Positions 48,197 to 59,100 are shown, counted from the first letter of the stretch. The stretch: DNA of 64,000 bases from Indibacter alkaliphilus LW1 (GCF_000295935.2 NZ_ALWO02000045.1:1-64000), one strand, 5' to 3'. Program-made: numbers and translations. The notes: generated from the letters alone by a model not told the origin.

Positions 48197-49135
48197 ATGA
48201 AGGAAATAATAATCAATGGCATCAGAGTACGCCCTGGTCAAACGCTGAATATTGATATTGCCATCGCCAGATTGCCGACCCATACATTGATTGATTTGCC
48301 TGTTTTTATCAAAAGAGCTAAAGATGAAGGACCGGTGGTTTTGATTTCGGGTGGAGTGCATGGAGATGAAATCAATGGAATCGTCGCAGTCAGGAAAATG
48401 ATGGATGAAGAGGAGATTACTCCCATTAAAGGAACCGTGATTTTTATGCCCTTGGTAAATGTATATGGTTTTTTGAGCAGCAGCAGGACTTTTCCGGATG
48501 GCAGAGATTTAAACAGAAGTTTTCCTGGAAGTAGAAAGGGTTCTTTAGCTTCACAGATTGCTTTTATCCTGAGCAATGAAATCATTCCTTTGATTGATTA
48601 TGGAGTGGACTTTCATACTGGGGGCAGAATGCTGTCCAATTACCCTCAAATCAGGGTAGATTATAAGGATAAAAAAGGTGTAGAATTGGCAAAGGCATTT
48701 GGAACACACTTTTTACTGAATTCGCCGCATATTGACAAATCATTTAGGAAGGAAGCCTATAAGAGGAAAAAACACATTATGGTTTATGAGGGAGGGGAGT
48801 CTATGAGGTTGGATGATTATGCTGTAGAGGAGGCCATTGCTGGAACCAAAAGAATGTTGATCCATTTGGGGATGTTGGAGGGGGAAGTTGCACCCAAAGA
48901 TACCATCATGCTAACAGACAGTTCCTGGGCGCGCGCTAAAGTCTCAGGTATATTTACTTCTTCCGTGAAGCTGGGCGATGAAATAAAAAAAGGACAGATG
49001 CTTGCCAAAATATCGGATCCATATGGCCAGGTAAAGGTGCCTGTCAAAGCTACTTATAATGGACATGTGGTAGGGCTAAATAATAACCCTGTAGTCAATG
49101 CCGGTGATGCGCTGGTCCATATTGGAAGGCATTAA
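48197..49135 (+). CDS. Succinylglutamate desuccinylase/aspartoacylase family protein
   Basis: 312 residues from ATG 48197; the open frame extends 32 codons upstream, but that part overlaps the promoter box at 48141-48148. Zinc carboxypeptidase-like fold: LISGGVHGDEINGI gives the first His/Glu zinc ligands, DYGVDFHTGG the second His. The C-terminal barrel-like part has KLGDEIKKGQMLAKISDPYG, a biotinyl/lipoyl-like beta structure common in this group. Hydrolyses an N-acyl amino acid or peptide-like bond; substrate unknown. Confidence 0.8.
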   Translation: MKEIIINGIRVRPGQTLNIDIAIARLPTHTLIDLPVFIKRAKDEGPVVLISGGVHGDEINGIVAVRKMMDEEEITPIKGTVIFMPLVNVYGFLSSSRTFPDGRDLNRSFPGSRKGSLASQIAFILSNEIIPLIDYGVDFHTGGRMLSNYPQIRVDYKDKKGVELAKAFGTHFLLNSPHIDKSFRKEAYKRKKHIMVYEGGESMRLDDYAVEEAIAGTKRMLIHLGMLEGEVAPKDTIMLTDSSWARAKVSGIFTSSVKLGDEIKKGQMLAKISDPYGQVKVPVKATYNGHVVGLNNNPVVNAGDALVHIGRH

Positions 49136-49147
49136 CATGCAGAATTT

Positions 49148-49259
49148 TCATCCACTTTAAGTGGATGAGCAAATAGTCAATAAAGATAAGAGGGTGAGGA
49201 AATTGAAAAAAATCACCTATAGATCAAACAGAGAATGCATTGAAATTCTCCGTTTGATC
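49148..49259. terminator. Two consecutive hairpins between convergent genes
   Basis: First, TCATCCACTT/AAGTGGATGA, a perfect palindrome at about 49149-49168. Second, GATCAAACAGAGAAT (49222-49236) with ATTCTCCGTTTGATC (49245-49259), one mismatch. They lie between the converging aspartoacylase-like and lipoprotein genes and probably terminate both, though T-runs are short. Confidence 0.5.
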
Positions 49260-49270
49260 AAATGGATTTT

Positions 49271-49840
49271 TTATCTCAGTGAAATAAAATTAGGAATAAA
49301 AAACTCTCCGTCAGTAATCAGAATGTCCTGCCTTTCCGACAACTCACCATCGTCGTCTACCGAGAATATGGTAGCTTCAAACCTTCCATAACTACCTTCT
49401 TGGATCAACTCATCAAATACAATCCATGCATCATCACGTGCACCTGGATTATCTCTCTGAAGTAAGTCGGCAATAAACTGATCACCATTTTCATCAAAAT
49501 AAAGAACTGTTATTCTCGGTACTACCTGATTGTTAACATTGATACCGAGTTGCATTTCATATCGGGTACCAATTGTAATCGTTTCTAGAGTCCTTAAACT
49601 GATGAAAAGGGAATTTTTCTCATTGTCTCTTCCGGTAGTCATATTGAAAAGCATATACCTGTTGACTTCATTGGGGTCGTCTAAGAAAAGAATCCCCGAA
49701 TCAGTATTGGCTCTAAACTCTTTTTGGACTCCATTTACTTTGAACCTGTAATAATAATCCGGCCTGTCGGGCTCCCTGTCGCAGGAAGAAAAAACAGCAA
49801 CAAATGTTATTAACAGCAATAAATTTCTCAGGAATCTCAT
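49271..49840 (-). CDS. Lipoprotein of unknown function
   Basis: 189 residues. Lipoprotein signal MRFLRNLLLLITFVAVFSSC with Cys20 as the lipidation site, followed by an acidic stretch (DREPDRPD). The mature chain looks beta-rich (YYYRFKVNGVQKEFRAN, NSLFISLRTLETITIGTRYEM). No family recognised. Upstream are two TTGTGACG direct repeats (49854-49861 and 49873-49880). Confidence 0.75.
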   Translation of the reverse strand: MRFLRNLLLLITFVAVFSSCDREPDRPDYYYRFKVNGVQKEFRANTDSGILFLDDPNEVNRYMLFNMTTGRDNEKNSLFISLRTLETITIGTRYEMQLGINVNNQVVPRITVLYFDENGDQFIADLLQRDNPGARDDAWIVFDELIQEGSYGRFEATIFSVDDDGELSERQDILITDGEFFIPNFISLR

Positions 49841-49953
49841 GGTAGGAATTATTTTGTGACGTATTTAAGACGTTGTGACGATTGCCTATTGTTTCATGGG
49901 CGCGAACAAAATTAAAGGAAAAATTAAATTATTGTTAAGAATCTTGTCATAAT

Positions 49954-49992
49954 AAAAAAGCAGAACCCAAATGATGGGGTTCTGCCTTTTTA
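49954..49992 (-). terminator. Terminator after phosphohexomutase gene
   Basis: GCAGAACCC and GGGGTTCTGC arms with A-run on the left and T-run on the right, immediately downstream of the minus-strand mutase stop codon; probably active in both directions. Confidence 0.85.
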
Positions 49993-50012
49993 AGAGATTT
50001 CTAAGTATTTAA

Positions 50013-51746
50013 TTATGCAAAATATGCCTTTAAACCATTGATTTTTTCTTCCAGTTTTGCGGAAACCGTGTCATAAGCTTCTCTGTTTGGAAGGGGGTCA
50101 TTGACAGAGAAATAATATTTGATCTTGGGTTCTGTTCCTGATGGTCTAGCTGAAATTTTACTTCCATCAGCTAAATAGAACTGAATCACATTGGATTTGT
50201 CCATTTCAAGATCAGTTTCTGTCCTGTTTTCGAGGTCATAAATTTTGCTTTCTTTGACATCTATGACTTTGACTACTTTGATGCCGTTCATTTCAGTAGG
50301 TCGGTTTGTCCTGAAACCTGCCATCAGGGCTTGAATCTGTTCAGCGCCATCTTTGCCTTTTTTTGTTACCGAAATCAAGGATTCTTTATAAAATCCATAT
50401 TGCATATAAATTTCGGCAAGAACATCCTTGATGCTTTTGCCTTTGGTCTTGTAGTATGCTACAATTTCGGAAACCATAGCACAAGCAGAAACTCCGTCCT
50501 TGTCTCTTACAAAGTCTCCAATCAGATAACCGTAGCTTTCTTCACCGCCGCCAATAAACTGTTTTTTACCTTCCAACTTAAGAATCACTTCGGCGATGTT
50601 CTTAAACCCTGTGAGTACTGAATAGCAAGGAACGCCAAACCCTTTACAAATTTCGTCGATCAGTTCAGTGGTGACTATGGTATTGACCATAAATTCTTCT
50701 CCGGTCAATTTCCCGTATTCTCGCCACTTGTTCAGTAGGTAATAAGTCAATAGAGATCCTGTTTGATTCCCGTTGAGTAGTTCAAAGTCACCTTTGCCAT
50801 CCGGTACGCAGGCAGCATACCGATCACCATCAGGGTCACAAGCCAGGATAAGTTCAGCATTTATTTTTCTACCCAACTCAAGAGACATATTCAATGCCTC
50901 CGCCTCTTCAGGGTTTGGATAAATTACTGTTGGAAAATTTCCATCAGGTTCAGCCTGCTCTTTGACTACATGGATATTTTCAAAACCAAAAACCTTTAAG
51001 GCCGCAGGAACCATTTTTCCGGATGCTCCATGAATAGGGGAGAAGACAATTGGCAAGTCCTTTTGAACCATAACCTCATTTGGAGAAAGGCTCAACTTTT
51101 TGACCAAATTGAGATATACCAGATCAAAATCCTCCTCAATATACTCTATCAAAGAATCGTTTTTAGCCCAGTTGACATCATCTACAGATTTAATTTTTTG
51201 AACTTCGTCTATGATGTTTTTGTCATGAGGAGCGACTACTTGACCACCATCGTCCCAATAAGCTTTGTATCCATTGTATTCTTTGGGATTATGGGAGGCT
51301 GTGACCATAACACCACTTTTGCATCCGTAATGCCTGATGGCAAAAGAAAGCATGGGAGTTGGCCTGAGCTCTCTGAAGTATTTCACTTTGATGCCGTTGG
51401 CTGTAAAGACATTAGCCGTAGTATCTGCAAAAAGCGTGTTATTGATACGGCAATCATGGGTGATTGCCACTTTAATATCTTCACCTGGAAAAGATTTCAG
51501 GAGATAATTGGCCAGGCCTTGAGTAGCCATAGCTACAGTGTAGACGTTCATTCTGTTGGAACCTACACCCATTACGCCTCTCAAACCACCTGTCCCAAAC
51601 TCCAGGTCTTTGTAGAATGCATCGATCAATTCAGTCTTATCATCAGCCGCTAAAAGCGCTTGGATTTCAAGTTTACTTTGCGGGTCGATTTTGCTGTTTA
51701 GCCAGCTTTCTGCTTTTGCTTTAATAATAGGATCTATTGTTGTCAT
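50013..51746 (-). CDS. Phosphoglucomutase/phosphomannomutase
   Basis: 577 residues, alpha-D-phosphohexomutase family. FGTGGLRGVMGVGSNRMN at the N terminus, the phosphoserine loop VMVTASHNPKEYNGYK, the metal loop ACDPDGDRYA, the sugar loop GGGEESYGYL and the phosphate loop ARPSGTEPKIKYYFS are all present. It interconverts hexose 1- and 6-phosphates. Length is that of the PgcA/ManB-like group. Monocistronic between two terminators. Confidence 0.93.
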   Translation of the reverse strand: MTTIDPIIKAKAESWLNSKIDPQSKLEIQALLAADDKTELIDAFYKDLEFGTGGLRGVMGVGSNRMNVYTVAMATQGLANYLLKSFPGEDIKVAITHDCRINNTLFADTTANVFTANGIKVKYFRELRPTPMLSFAIRHYGCKSGVMVTASHNPKEYNGYKAYWDDGGQVVAPHDKNIIDEVQKIKSVDDVNWAKNDSLIEYIEEDFDLVYLNLVKKLSLSPNEVMVQKDLPIVFSPIHGASGKMVPAALKVFGFENIHVVKEQAEPDGNFPTVIYPNPEEAEALNMSLELGRKINAELILACDPDGDRYAACVPDGKGDFELLNGNQTGSLLTYYLLNKWREYGKLTGEEFMVNTIVTTELIDEICKGFGVPCYSVLTGFKNIAEVILKLEGKKQFIGGGEESYGYLIGDFVRDKDGVSACAMVSEIVAYYKTKGKSIKDVLAEIYMQYGFYKESLISVTKKGKDGAEQIQALMAGFRTNRPTEMNGIKVVKVIDVKESKIYDLENRTETDLEMDKSNVIQFYLADGSKISARPSGTEPKIKYYFSVNDPLPNREAYDTVSAKLEEKINGLKAYFA

Positions 51747-51844
51747 AAATTAAAAATTAGGAATGAAGGTCTAATTTAAAGATTTCGATAAATAATGCCA
51801 CCAAAAACCCAGAAGAATATGATTCTCTTGGAAGAATAAAAAAA

Positions 51845-51880
51845 TAAAGCACAGACCATGTGGGAAGATCTGTGCTTTTA
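51845..51880 (-). terminator. Terminator after hppD
   Basis: AAAGCACAGAC and a matching ATCTGTGCTTT with A-rich left flank, 19 bp past the minus-strand hppD stop codon. Confidence 0.8.
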
Positions 51881-51898
51881 GGATAATAATTCGCAAAA

Positions 51899-52993
51899 TT
51901 AAAGATTTCCGCGAAGTTCTTGTTCTCTTTCGATGGCCTCAAATAAAGCTTTGAAATTCCCTTTTCCAAATGACTTTGCGCCTTTTCTTTGGATGATTTC
52001 GTAGAATAGTGTAGGCCTATCTTGAACAGGTTTGGTGAAGATTTGCAAAAGATAGCCCTCATCATCTCTATCTACAAGGATATTCAGATCTTTGAGCGGC
52101 TGTAAGTCCTCATCTATCTTCCCCACTCTGTCTAGCAAATCATCATAGTAGGTATTGGGCACATTCAAAAACTCCACGCCCCTTTTTCTCAATTCTGATA
52201 CGGTATGAATGATGTCATCAGTAGCAATGGCCATGTGTTGTACTCCAGCTCCGTTATAGAAATCAATATATTCTTCTATTTGTGATTTCTTCTTGCCCTC
52301 AGCAGGTTCATTGATAGGAAACTTGATATAGCCGTTGCCGTTGGAAACCACTTTTGACATCAAAGCTGTATAATCAGTAGAAATATCTTTGTCGTCAAAA
52401 GTGATCAAAAGGTTAAAACCCATGACTTTTTCGTAAAATTCCACCCATTTGTTCATCTCTCCCCAACCTACATTGCCTACACAATGGTCAATGTATTTTA
52501 AACCTATCGGAGTAGATTGATAGTCACTTTTTCTTGGTTTGAAACCAGGCATGAAAACACCCTTGTAATTTTTTCGCTCCACGAAAGTGTGGATGGTCTC
52601 CCCATAAGTCCTGATGGATGCAGTTTTGATTTCACCATGCTCATCTTTTAGAGTTTTAGGCTCTTCATAGGATATGGCACCTCTGGAAGTAGTTTCTTTC
52701 CAGGATTGCTCAGCATCATCTACCCAAAGTGCTAATACTTTCACGCCATCTCCATGCTTTTTGATATGGTCAGCAATGGGATGGTTTTCGAAAAGTGGAG
52801 TCGTAAGTACAAGACGGATCTTATCCTGCTTGAGTACATAAGAAGCTCTGTCTTTGATTCCTGTCTCTGGTCCCGCATAGGCTATTAGCTCATAACCAAA
52901 GGCATATTGGTAGTAAAGAGCGGACTGTTTGGCATTACCAACGTATAATTCAACATAATCTGTCCCATTAATGGGGAGAAAATCATTTTCCAT
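51899..52993 (-). CDS. hppD: 4-hydroxyphenylpyruvate dioxygenase
   Basis: 364 residues from ATG 52993 (the open frame extends 40 residues upstream with no homology-like sequence). Two vicinal-oxygen-chelate domains; iron ligands lie in IDHCVGNV, GVQHMAIATDDI and TLFYEIIQR. The C-terminal GAKSFGKGNFKALFEAIEREQ is the family's closing helix region. It turns 4-hydroxyphenylpyruvate into homogentisate in tyrosine breakdown. The next pathway gene (hmgA) is not in the window. Divergent from mnmH. Confidence 0.95.
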   Translation of the reverse strand: MENDFLPINGTDYVELYVGNAKQSALYYQYAFGYELIAYAGPETGIKDRASYVLKQDKIRLVLTTPLFENHPIADHIKKHGDGVKVLALWVDDAEQSWKETTSRGAISYEEPKTLKDEHGEIKTASIRTYGETIHTFVERKNYKGVFMPGFKPRKSDYQSTPIGLKYIDHCVGNVGWGEMNKWVEFYEKVMGFNLLITFDDKDISTDYTALMSKVVSNGNGYIKFPINEPAEGKKKSQIEEYIDFYNGAGVQHMAIATDDIIHTVSELRKRGVEFLNVPNTYYDDLLDRVGKIDEDLQPLKDLNILVDRDDEGYLLQIFTKPVQDRPTLFYEIIQRKGAKSFGKGNFKALFEAIEREQELRGNL

Positions 52994-53111
52994 GGCAAAA
53001 TTAATTTTGGGTTTAGTATTCTTATAGATTTCTCTACCGGCAAAGATAAAATTTATATCTAAATTAAGGAGGATATTAGAAACAGAGTAGAACCGATTTT
53101 GGACTTTTAGC

Positions 53112-54050
53112 ATGCAAAAACAGATTATTTTAGACCTCAGAAAAAAGGAATCCTTTGAAAAAGGGCATTTACCGGGAGCAATAAGTTTTCCTATTTTTTC
53201 TGAGAGTGAATATGCGCATTTAAAAAAACTTGATTCAGATAAGAAAAGGGATTTTTACCTTGCCAAATTTGAATTCCTTGAATCTAAGCTGATTGAGCTG
53301 GTAGGTTACCAAGCTTTTGAATTTTACTGTCAAAAAGGAGAACTGGAAAGCCGTTATTTCCAAAATTGGTTTGGAGCGGATTTTCCTGAAGCAAAAATCA
53401 TCAAAGGAGGCTATAAAGGATATAGAAAGTCAGTGCTCAGTAATTTTGAAAAGAAGCATGCATTGACAGTATTGACCGGTTTCACCGGTTCTGGTAAAAC
53501 AAAAGTCTTGGATATTCTCGCGCAGCGTGGGCACTCCGTACTGAATTTTGAGGAATGTGCTTCCCATAAAGGTTCTGTTTTCGGGAAATTGGAAGTAAGC
53601 GAAGAAACTAGCCAAGAACAATTTGAAAATAACATTCATGCTTCTTTATTAAAAGATCAACTGATTTTCACGGAAATGAAAGGGAGATATTTGGGTGAGC
53701 TGTATATTCCAATCCATTTATTTGAACAAATAATTGAATCACCAAAGGTGTTTTTGGACACGCCAAAAGAAACAAGAGTATCCAATTTGGTCCATGAATA
53801 TTGTGGTAGGGACGATGATTTTTTACATAAACAGCTAATGCTTCTTAAAGAAAGGATTGGGAAAGAAAGAGTTATTGAGCTTTCTGCCTTGCTAGAAAAG
53901 AAGAATTATAAGGGTTTCATTGAAGGTTTGCTACAATATTACGATAATTCGGAGGTCTATCGGAAAGCGAAGAGTGAAGCAAATGCAGTTGTCTCAGGAT
54001 TACATCCTGAAAAAGCTGCGTCCGAGATCATTAGATTGAATTCATTATAA
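53112..54050 (+). CDS. mnmH: tRNA 2-selenouridine synthase
   Basis: 312 residues, shorter than E. coli MnmH (364). N-terminal rhodanese domain: ILDLRKKESFEKGHLPGAISFPI and Cys73 in FYCQKGELES, where E. coli-type enzymes have the active cysteine in a CARGGMRS-like loop. Then a P-loop domain (LTGFTGSGKT, 121-130) with VLNFEECASHKGSVFG. It replaces sulfur by selenium at the wobble 2-thiouridine via a geranylated intermediate. No selD lies nearby. Confidence 0.85.
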   Translation: MQKQIILDLRKKESFEKGHLPGAISFPIFSESEYAHLKKLDSDKKRDFYLAKFEFLESKLIELVGYQAFEFYCQKGELESRYFQNWFGADFPEAKIIKGGYKGYRKSVLSNFEKKHALTVLTGFTGSGKTKVLDILAQRGHSVLNFEECASHKGSVFGKLEVSEETSQEQFENNIHASLLKDQLIFTEMKGRYLGELYIPIHLFEQIIESPKVFLDTPKETRVSNLVHEYCGRDDDFLHKQLMLLKERIGKERVIELSALLEKKNYKGFIEGLLQYYDNSEVYRKAKSEANAVVSGLHPEKAASEIIRLNSL

Positions 54051-54083
54051 AAAAAAATAGCGGGACGTCCGTTCGTGCCCGCA
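54050..54083 (-). terminator. Terminator of the giant-gene operon
   Basis: On the minus strand GCGGGC...GCCCGC-like arms (GCGGG and CCCGC, about 54060-54082) are followed by TATTTTTTTTTATA. It lies about 150 bp past the stop of the last minus-strand gene (54234). The stretch 54084-54233 shows only a CTGATA/TATCAG-type repeat. Confidence 0.65.
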
Positions 54084-54233
54084 TACTGCCTGATTGAACT
54101 TCTTTCTATCTGATACCTTATCAGCTACCTACGGTACAAACTCCTGTTGAAAGTTCTTCTTCATCTCGCAGATTCACTATCGTTCTTCACGCTTAGCTTC
54201 TTAAATGTTTTTGATTTCAAATCATGTTTTAAA

Positions 54234-56162
54234 TTACTTATTATCAGTCAATAAATCAAATCTGAGTCCGCTACTTCCTTCACCTTTTCCAGTTATTTTT
54301 CTTGCTCCATACCAAACTAGTCTTTTCCCGGAATACCATCTGGTAAGTTGGTATTGGCCAATAAGTGTTACTCCTGCTCTAGGAACCTCTTCCTCATGAA
54401 TAAAGTAAGGTTTGTTTTGCTGGTTATTATCTGCGATTCCCACTCTTAAGAAACCTGTCTGCGGTCTTACAGCATGAGGTTCAATGCCTGAGATGGTTCT
54501 TGGCATAGAGGCTCTTTGGAAAATTATTTCCCGGTTGATTGCCTGTCCGGGCTTGTGGATTGGTATAAAAGGAATCCAATTTTCTGATATTTTATTGGAG
54601 AGGATATATTTCAATGGAGGTTTCCATTGTCTGACTTGGCCATTGCTTTCGGCCTCGGCGAGATATTTTGGATCATTGGCTTCAATCTCCTCAATAGCTT
54701 TTTCTTGGTCCATGAAGCTCTCAATAAGCTGTTCTAGCCTGTTGGCTGTGTCCGAGCCACTTATTCCGGAACCCATCAAATCAGGTATGATCGTCTCAAT
54801 TCCCCATACTGTATTGGCCATTTCATCCCGGATCATTTTGATTTTTTCTATGGGTTCACTTTCTAGGGTTTTGGCCAGTGAATCAGGAATAAATATTTTC
54901 TTATCCATTCCCAAATATTCTTTGTTTTCATTCAAAATGGATTGCCCGTACATGCCCCAGCCCAAGCCGCTGTTTCCATCCTGCTTATGTGCGGCCTCTA
55001 CATGGGTGCGGAATCCGAAAACATCTTTGATTACAATTCCTTCAACTTCACAGAGAGAGCCGCTTTTCACATCGAAAGGAATCACTAACCAGTCGTTGCT
55101 GTAGTTCATGGCGTATTGAGTAATGGATATTTTTGCAAGATCAGTATCGGAAGCTGACATATTGCCCAAATCCACTTTTCCATCTTCCATTTCCCACCAT
55201 CTTGAGACAGGCATGCCCGCAATACTTGCTTCTGAAGGAATCAGGCTCAATACATGTCTTTCAATTGGATTTGTAGGAATATCTGGAAGTTCTAAGGCAT
55301 CTGAGGAGTGTATCTGATCAAAAGAGAACCAATCCAGATGGCCTTGAAAATATGACTCGGCATGCAATGTTCTAAGATCCTCTTCGGTCAATTTTACTGA
55401 AGCTGTATCAAATGCATATTCCATTTTCTCAGGAATCCATGATTGTTCTTCCTGTAATTCCGGAAGATTAAATTCTTCAATTAATTGCACTTTCCACAAC
55501 TGTAGGGTGGTGTTGATATGGGTCAAATGAGCAGGCTGTATAAAACCTGAAGGGTTGGATATAGATAGTCCATTTATAAAATTAGGGTTTGCATTTTGGG
55601 CTTTTAAAATCCTAGCTGCGTCAAGAGCTTTACCTTCCAGTGTTTTGAGGTAATTATATGCCTGTGACCTGGCCATAACTTGTGCATACCTCGCCAAGTC
55701 CTGAATTTCATCACCATCATTGAGCATAGGAGCTTGAAATCCGAACCGTGATATTAGATTTTTACTATACATTCCAGGAGCATAGCCTGCATGTCCGTGT
55801 AAAGATTGGTCTATTTGCCTAAGTAGTTTTTTTCCAAGATAGTATGCTGATCTGATCCCCAATTGTTGATGCAGTTTTTCTACCGTTATTTCCATCGGAA
55901 CTGTATCGTCAATATTTTTCCAATTTCCATAGTTTGGTTTGAAATAATTCAGCCTTTGAGTTTTGATGGCGACTTTTGACTCTATGGCGCTACCCGTATC
56001 TTCTCCCTTAAATTCTCCGAATTGCCACTGCCTAGCCAACATCCAAAGGGGATCGTGGATTTTTGCACTTAGCGCTGAGTTCAAAGATTCCTCCCGGGTT
56101 CTTGTCTCAAGCCTATTATAGGCCTGAAACGGTTCACATGGATTGTATAAAGTGCCGCTCAT
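54234..56162 (-). CDS. Uncharacterised large protein C of the right-end operon
   Basis: 642 residues, no signal peptide or membrane span. The most distinctive part is near the N terminus: DPLWMLARQWQFGEF (37-51) followed by KGEDTGS. I recall this motif only from conserved hypothetical proteins and know of no assigned function. The remainder is a mixed, soluble-looking chain with GFRTHVEAAHKQDGNSG and a C-terminal TRWYSGKRLVWYGARKITGK. Its start overlaps the end of the 2267-residue gene by 4 bp (ATGA type), so the two are probably translationally coupled. Confidence 0.8.
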   Translation of the reverse strand: MSGTLYNPCEPFQAYNRLETRTREESLNSALSAKIHDPLWMLARQWQFGEFKGEDTGSAIESKVAIKTQRLNYFKPNYGNWKNIDDTVPMEITVEKLHQQLGIRSAYYLGKKLLRQIDQSLHGHAGYAPGMYSKNLISRFGFQAPMLNDGDEIQDLARYAQVMARSQAYNYLKTLEGKALDAARILKAQNANPNFINGLSISNPSGFIQPAHLTHINTTLQLWKVQLIEEFNLPELQEEQSWIPEKMEYAFDTASVKLTEEDLRTLHAESYFQGHLDWFSFDQIHSSDALELPDIPTNPIERHVLSLIPSEASIAGMPVSRWWEMEDGKVDLGNMSASDTDLAKISITQYAMNYSNDWLVIPFDVKSGSLCEVEGIVIKDVFGFRTHVEAAHKQDGNSGLGWGMYGQSILNENKEYLGMDKKIFIPDSLAKTLESEPIEKIKMIRDEMANTVWGIETIIPDLMGSGISGSDTANRLEQLIESFMDQEKAIEEIEANDPKYLAEAESNGQVRQWKPPLKYILSNKISENWIPFIPIHKPGQAINREIIFQRASMPRTISGIEPHAVRPQTGFLRVGIADNNQQNKPYFIHEEEVPRAGVTLIGQYQLTRWYSGKRLVWYGARKITGKGEGSSGLRFDLLTDNK

Positions 56163-59100
56163 GATTCTGAAGGGTTTTGGTCGTGATTGGTGATGGAGTA
56201 ATCGATATACCAGCCCAAGGATTGCTGGTCGGGATCCTGGTCCTCTTCAGATGCCCTTAAGAATTCAAAATAGCCATAGGCTAGGGCTGAAGTAGCAGGT
56301 AAAAGTTGTGCAAAGGAACTGTTGTCTATGTCATCTGGTTCAAATGTCCTTAATTTGGCCAAGTTCAATGCCTCTTCCACAGTGAGTAAAATCTGGTCTA
56401 AATCGAGACTTCCCTTCATCTCCGGAGGTACCGCCATAAGAATACTCTGTGGCGCTCTGGCATCGGGTTGATTGTAATGAACTGCTATTCCTGTGGTTTG
56501 ATTTTTCTGAGGGATCAATTCAACCCATTCGTCAATAACCAATCCTACAGCATGATCACCAACGCTGATATTTTCAGCCCCATATAACATAAAGCTTAAA
56601 TAATCCCCCTCTGGATCAAAACTCTCAGGATATTCTGCTGCAACCCAATAAGGAGCAACTGGCACCTGATCTGACAAAGGAATTTGGGCAGGTATTACAC
56701 TGGTTTCAGGTTTGTTCAAGACCTCCTGAAGCATTCTGAAATTTTCCAGTTGGGCAAAATTCTTCCTGACCAATGCAGTGTCATGCTGCCATTTTTCAAG
56801 GCCATCTAGACCTATATGTTGTAAAAGTCCGGTTTCGGGATTTTCCTGTATCCTAGCTTGCCAAAATGATTTATCGGGAATTTTAACTCTTGGCAAAATT
56901 CTCATTCCTTTGCCAAAAACTTCCTCTATAATCTTATCGGCGATATTGAGTATTTTAGAATACTCAGTTTCCAGAGCCAAATCCTCCTGCAGCCCTCTGA
57001 TTTCGTGAACCCTGAGGCTGATTCTGTCTTTGGCCTCCATGAGCTTCCCAAATTGTTCGCTGAAGAAAGTGGTTTTGTCTAGGAGTGGGTTTGGAAAATA
57101 ATCCGTAAAACCAAATTGCGCCAGTTTTTTGAAGAGAGTATATCCCAAATCAACTTCTGAAGCTGTATAACTGGTTTGCTGGACATCAAATCCAGCCAAA
57201 TCTGAATATAAAGCTTCGAACCTATTGATAATAGCTTCAAGTCTTCCCAAATATTGGTTGATATCCAGACCGGCTCCATCTACCTGAAAATTATCAGGAT
57301 GTTCAGCTCTTCTAAAATCTCTGGAATCTAAAGCCCTTCCCGAATTGATGATATTAAATAAAGCTTCAAAAAATGGAATTGATGAAAAGAGGTCTTGTGC
57401 ACCCTCATCAATATGATCAGTGAATGAGAAATGATAATCTCCTTCTGTTTCAAACCCTTCATTTTGCAAGGTTTGAATTACTCTAAATTCCAATTCCTCC
57501 CATTTATTTTCTGTATCTCTTCCAAGTAAAAACACTAAATCGATGGGTTGAAGTCCAATATCCAAAAGACTCAGGTAATGGGTGTTTCCTTGGTGAACTA
57601 CAGAAAACTGAATGAATTCAGGATTGCCGATTTGGTTAGCAAAATACAGGTTTAATCTTGGCTCAGCACTGGATTTGGGGCTTGAACTCATCCCCCATAC
57701 CGCCTCATTTCCCAGGTCAGGGATTAAAAATAAACCTCTATTGATGACCATATGACCATTTCTTAGACTTTTAATAATCTCTGGGTCTCTTGGAATCTGC
57801 CCCTCTGCAAAGTTATTCATGACTCCTGCTGCGCGTTGATGGTTCCCTCTTACCAATTGGTATACACTTTCAGAAGTGATCAGGTCGCTAAGCGCATCAA
57901 ATGCGTCTATCATTTCATCAATTTCTTTGATGATTGCGAGCATTTTTTGTTTGTTTCGTTCTCTTTTGTTGGGGTTAGAATCGGATATATTTGGTAATAC
58001 ATTGATCAGGTCCGTAGGGATGTGATTAATCTCTAAGTTGCCCCAATTTCCGTCGACCATGATTTCAGCTAAGGTCATATCGGGATCCCAAACACCAAGA
58101 CTTGTCAGATGACTTTCGAAATGTTGCATCAAAGCCAAACCGTCTACTACATTATTTGGACGAATGCTTTCATTTGAAGCTGTTTCGGATTCAGACCCGA
58201 TTGGTCTATCTCCATAGGTTGGGAACTTTCTTCTTAACCTGTAGATGAAAACGTCCATCTCCAAATGATTCCCGGGAGTACCGTCCTCAGCCCTGAATTT
58301 GTACTTTTCATGCAATGCTCTTTCAAACTGATAGCCCAATAGAGCCCCAGTAGACTGTCCTTGGCTGACTCCCTGCAGAAGAGTAAGTGCCTTTCTTACC
58401 CTTGAGCTGCTCAGGTTGATGGAAAGAATATTTTTATCATTGCCTTCCCGTTCTTTCATGGCATTGAACCCGGCTCGCAATACAGCTGCTGTGGTGGCAT
58501 GTTGGATGCTTGGACCGTGAATAAAGCCTTGATTATCGTCAAATTTGTAGACGGGGTAGCCCGCTTCTGGTCTAAGACCATCAGGAACATTTTCTGACTT
58601 AATGGTTCCATGTTGTGGTCTGAGATTCTCTAAAATTCCGTAGGCACCTATATAACTTCCCTTTTTTTGAGTACTTCTCATTTGTCTAAGTCTCCAAGCA
58701 CTCAAGCCTTCAAGCCAGGCATCTACTCTATGGCTGCACAGGTCAATATGATCTGCCAAAAGCCGCTCCAGTTTTGGTACTGGTAAGCCTTCCAGAATAT
58801 TGAGAGAGTTGACCACTTGATGGCTTCTGTCATAGACAAGGCCTCCTCTAAGCATAGCCAACAACAATGTAGTTTGTGTTTTTTCATCACCATCAACAAG
58901 TACCTTGGGTAAGTTTTCGATTTTAATATCGGTGATTGAACTTCTATTATCTCTCAGCCATGAGATGTAATTATATCCTTCTTCATGTCCTTGAAGGGTA
59001 GCCAGTCTCTCCTGGGGTAAATCGTTGTCCTGTACTGTTGGTCCAAGTACTTGATTGGCGAAGTTGTATCTAGCTTTGTATGCCCGCGTTCCGCGGATAT

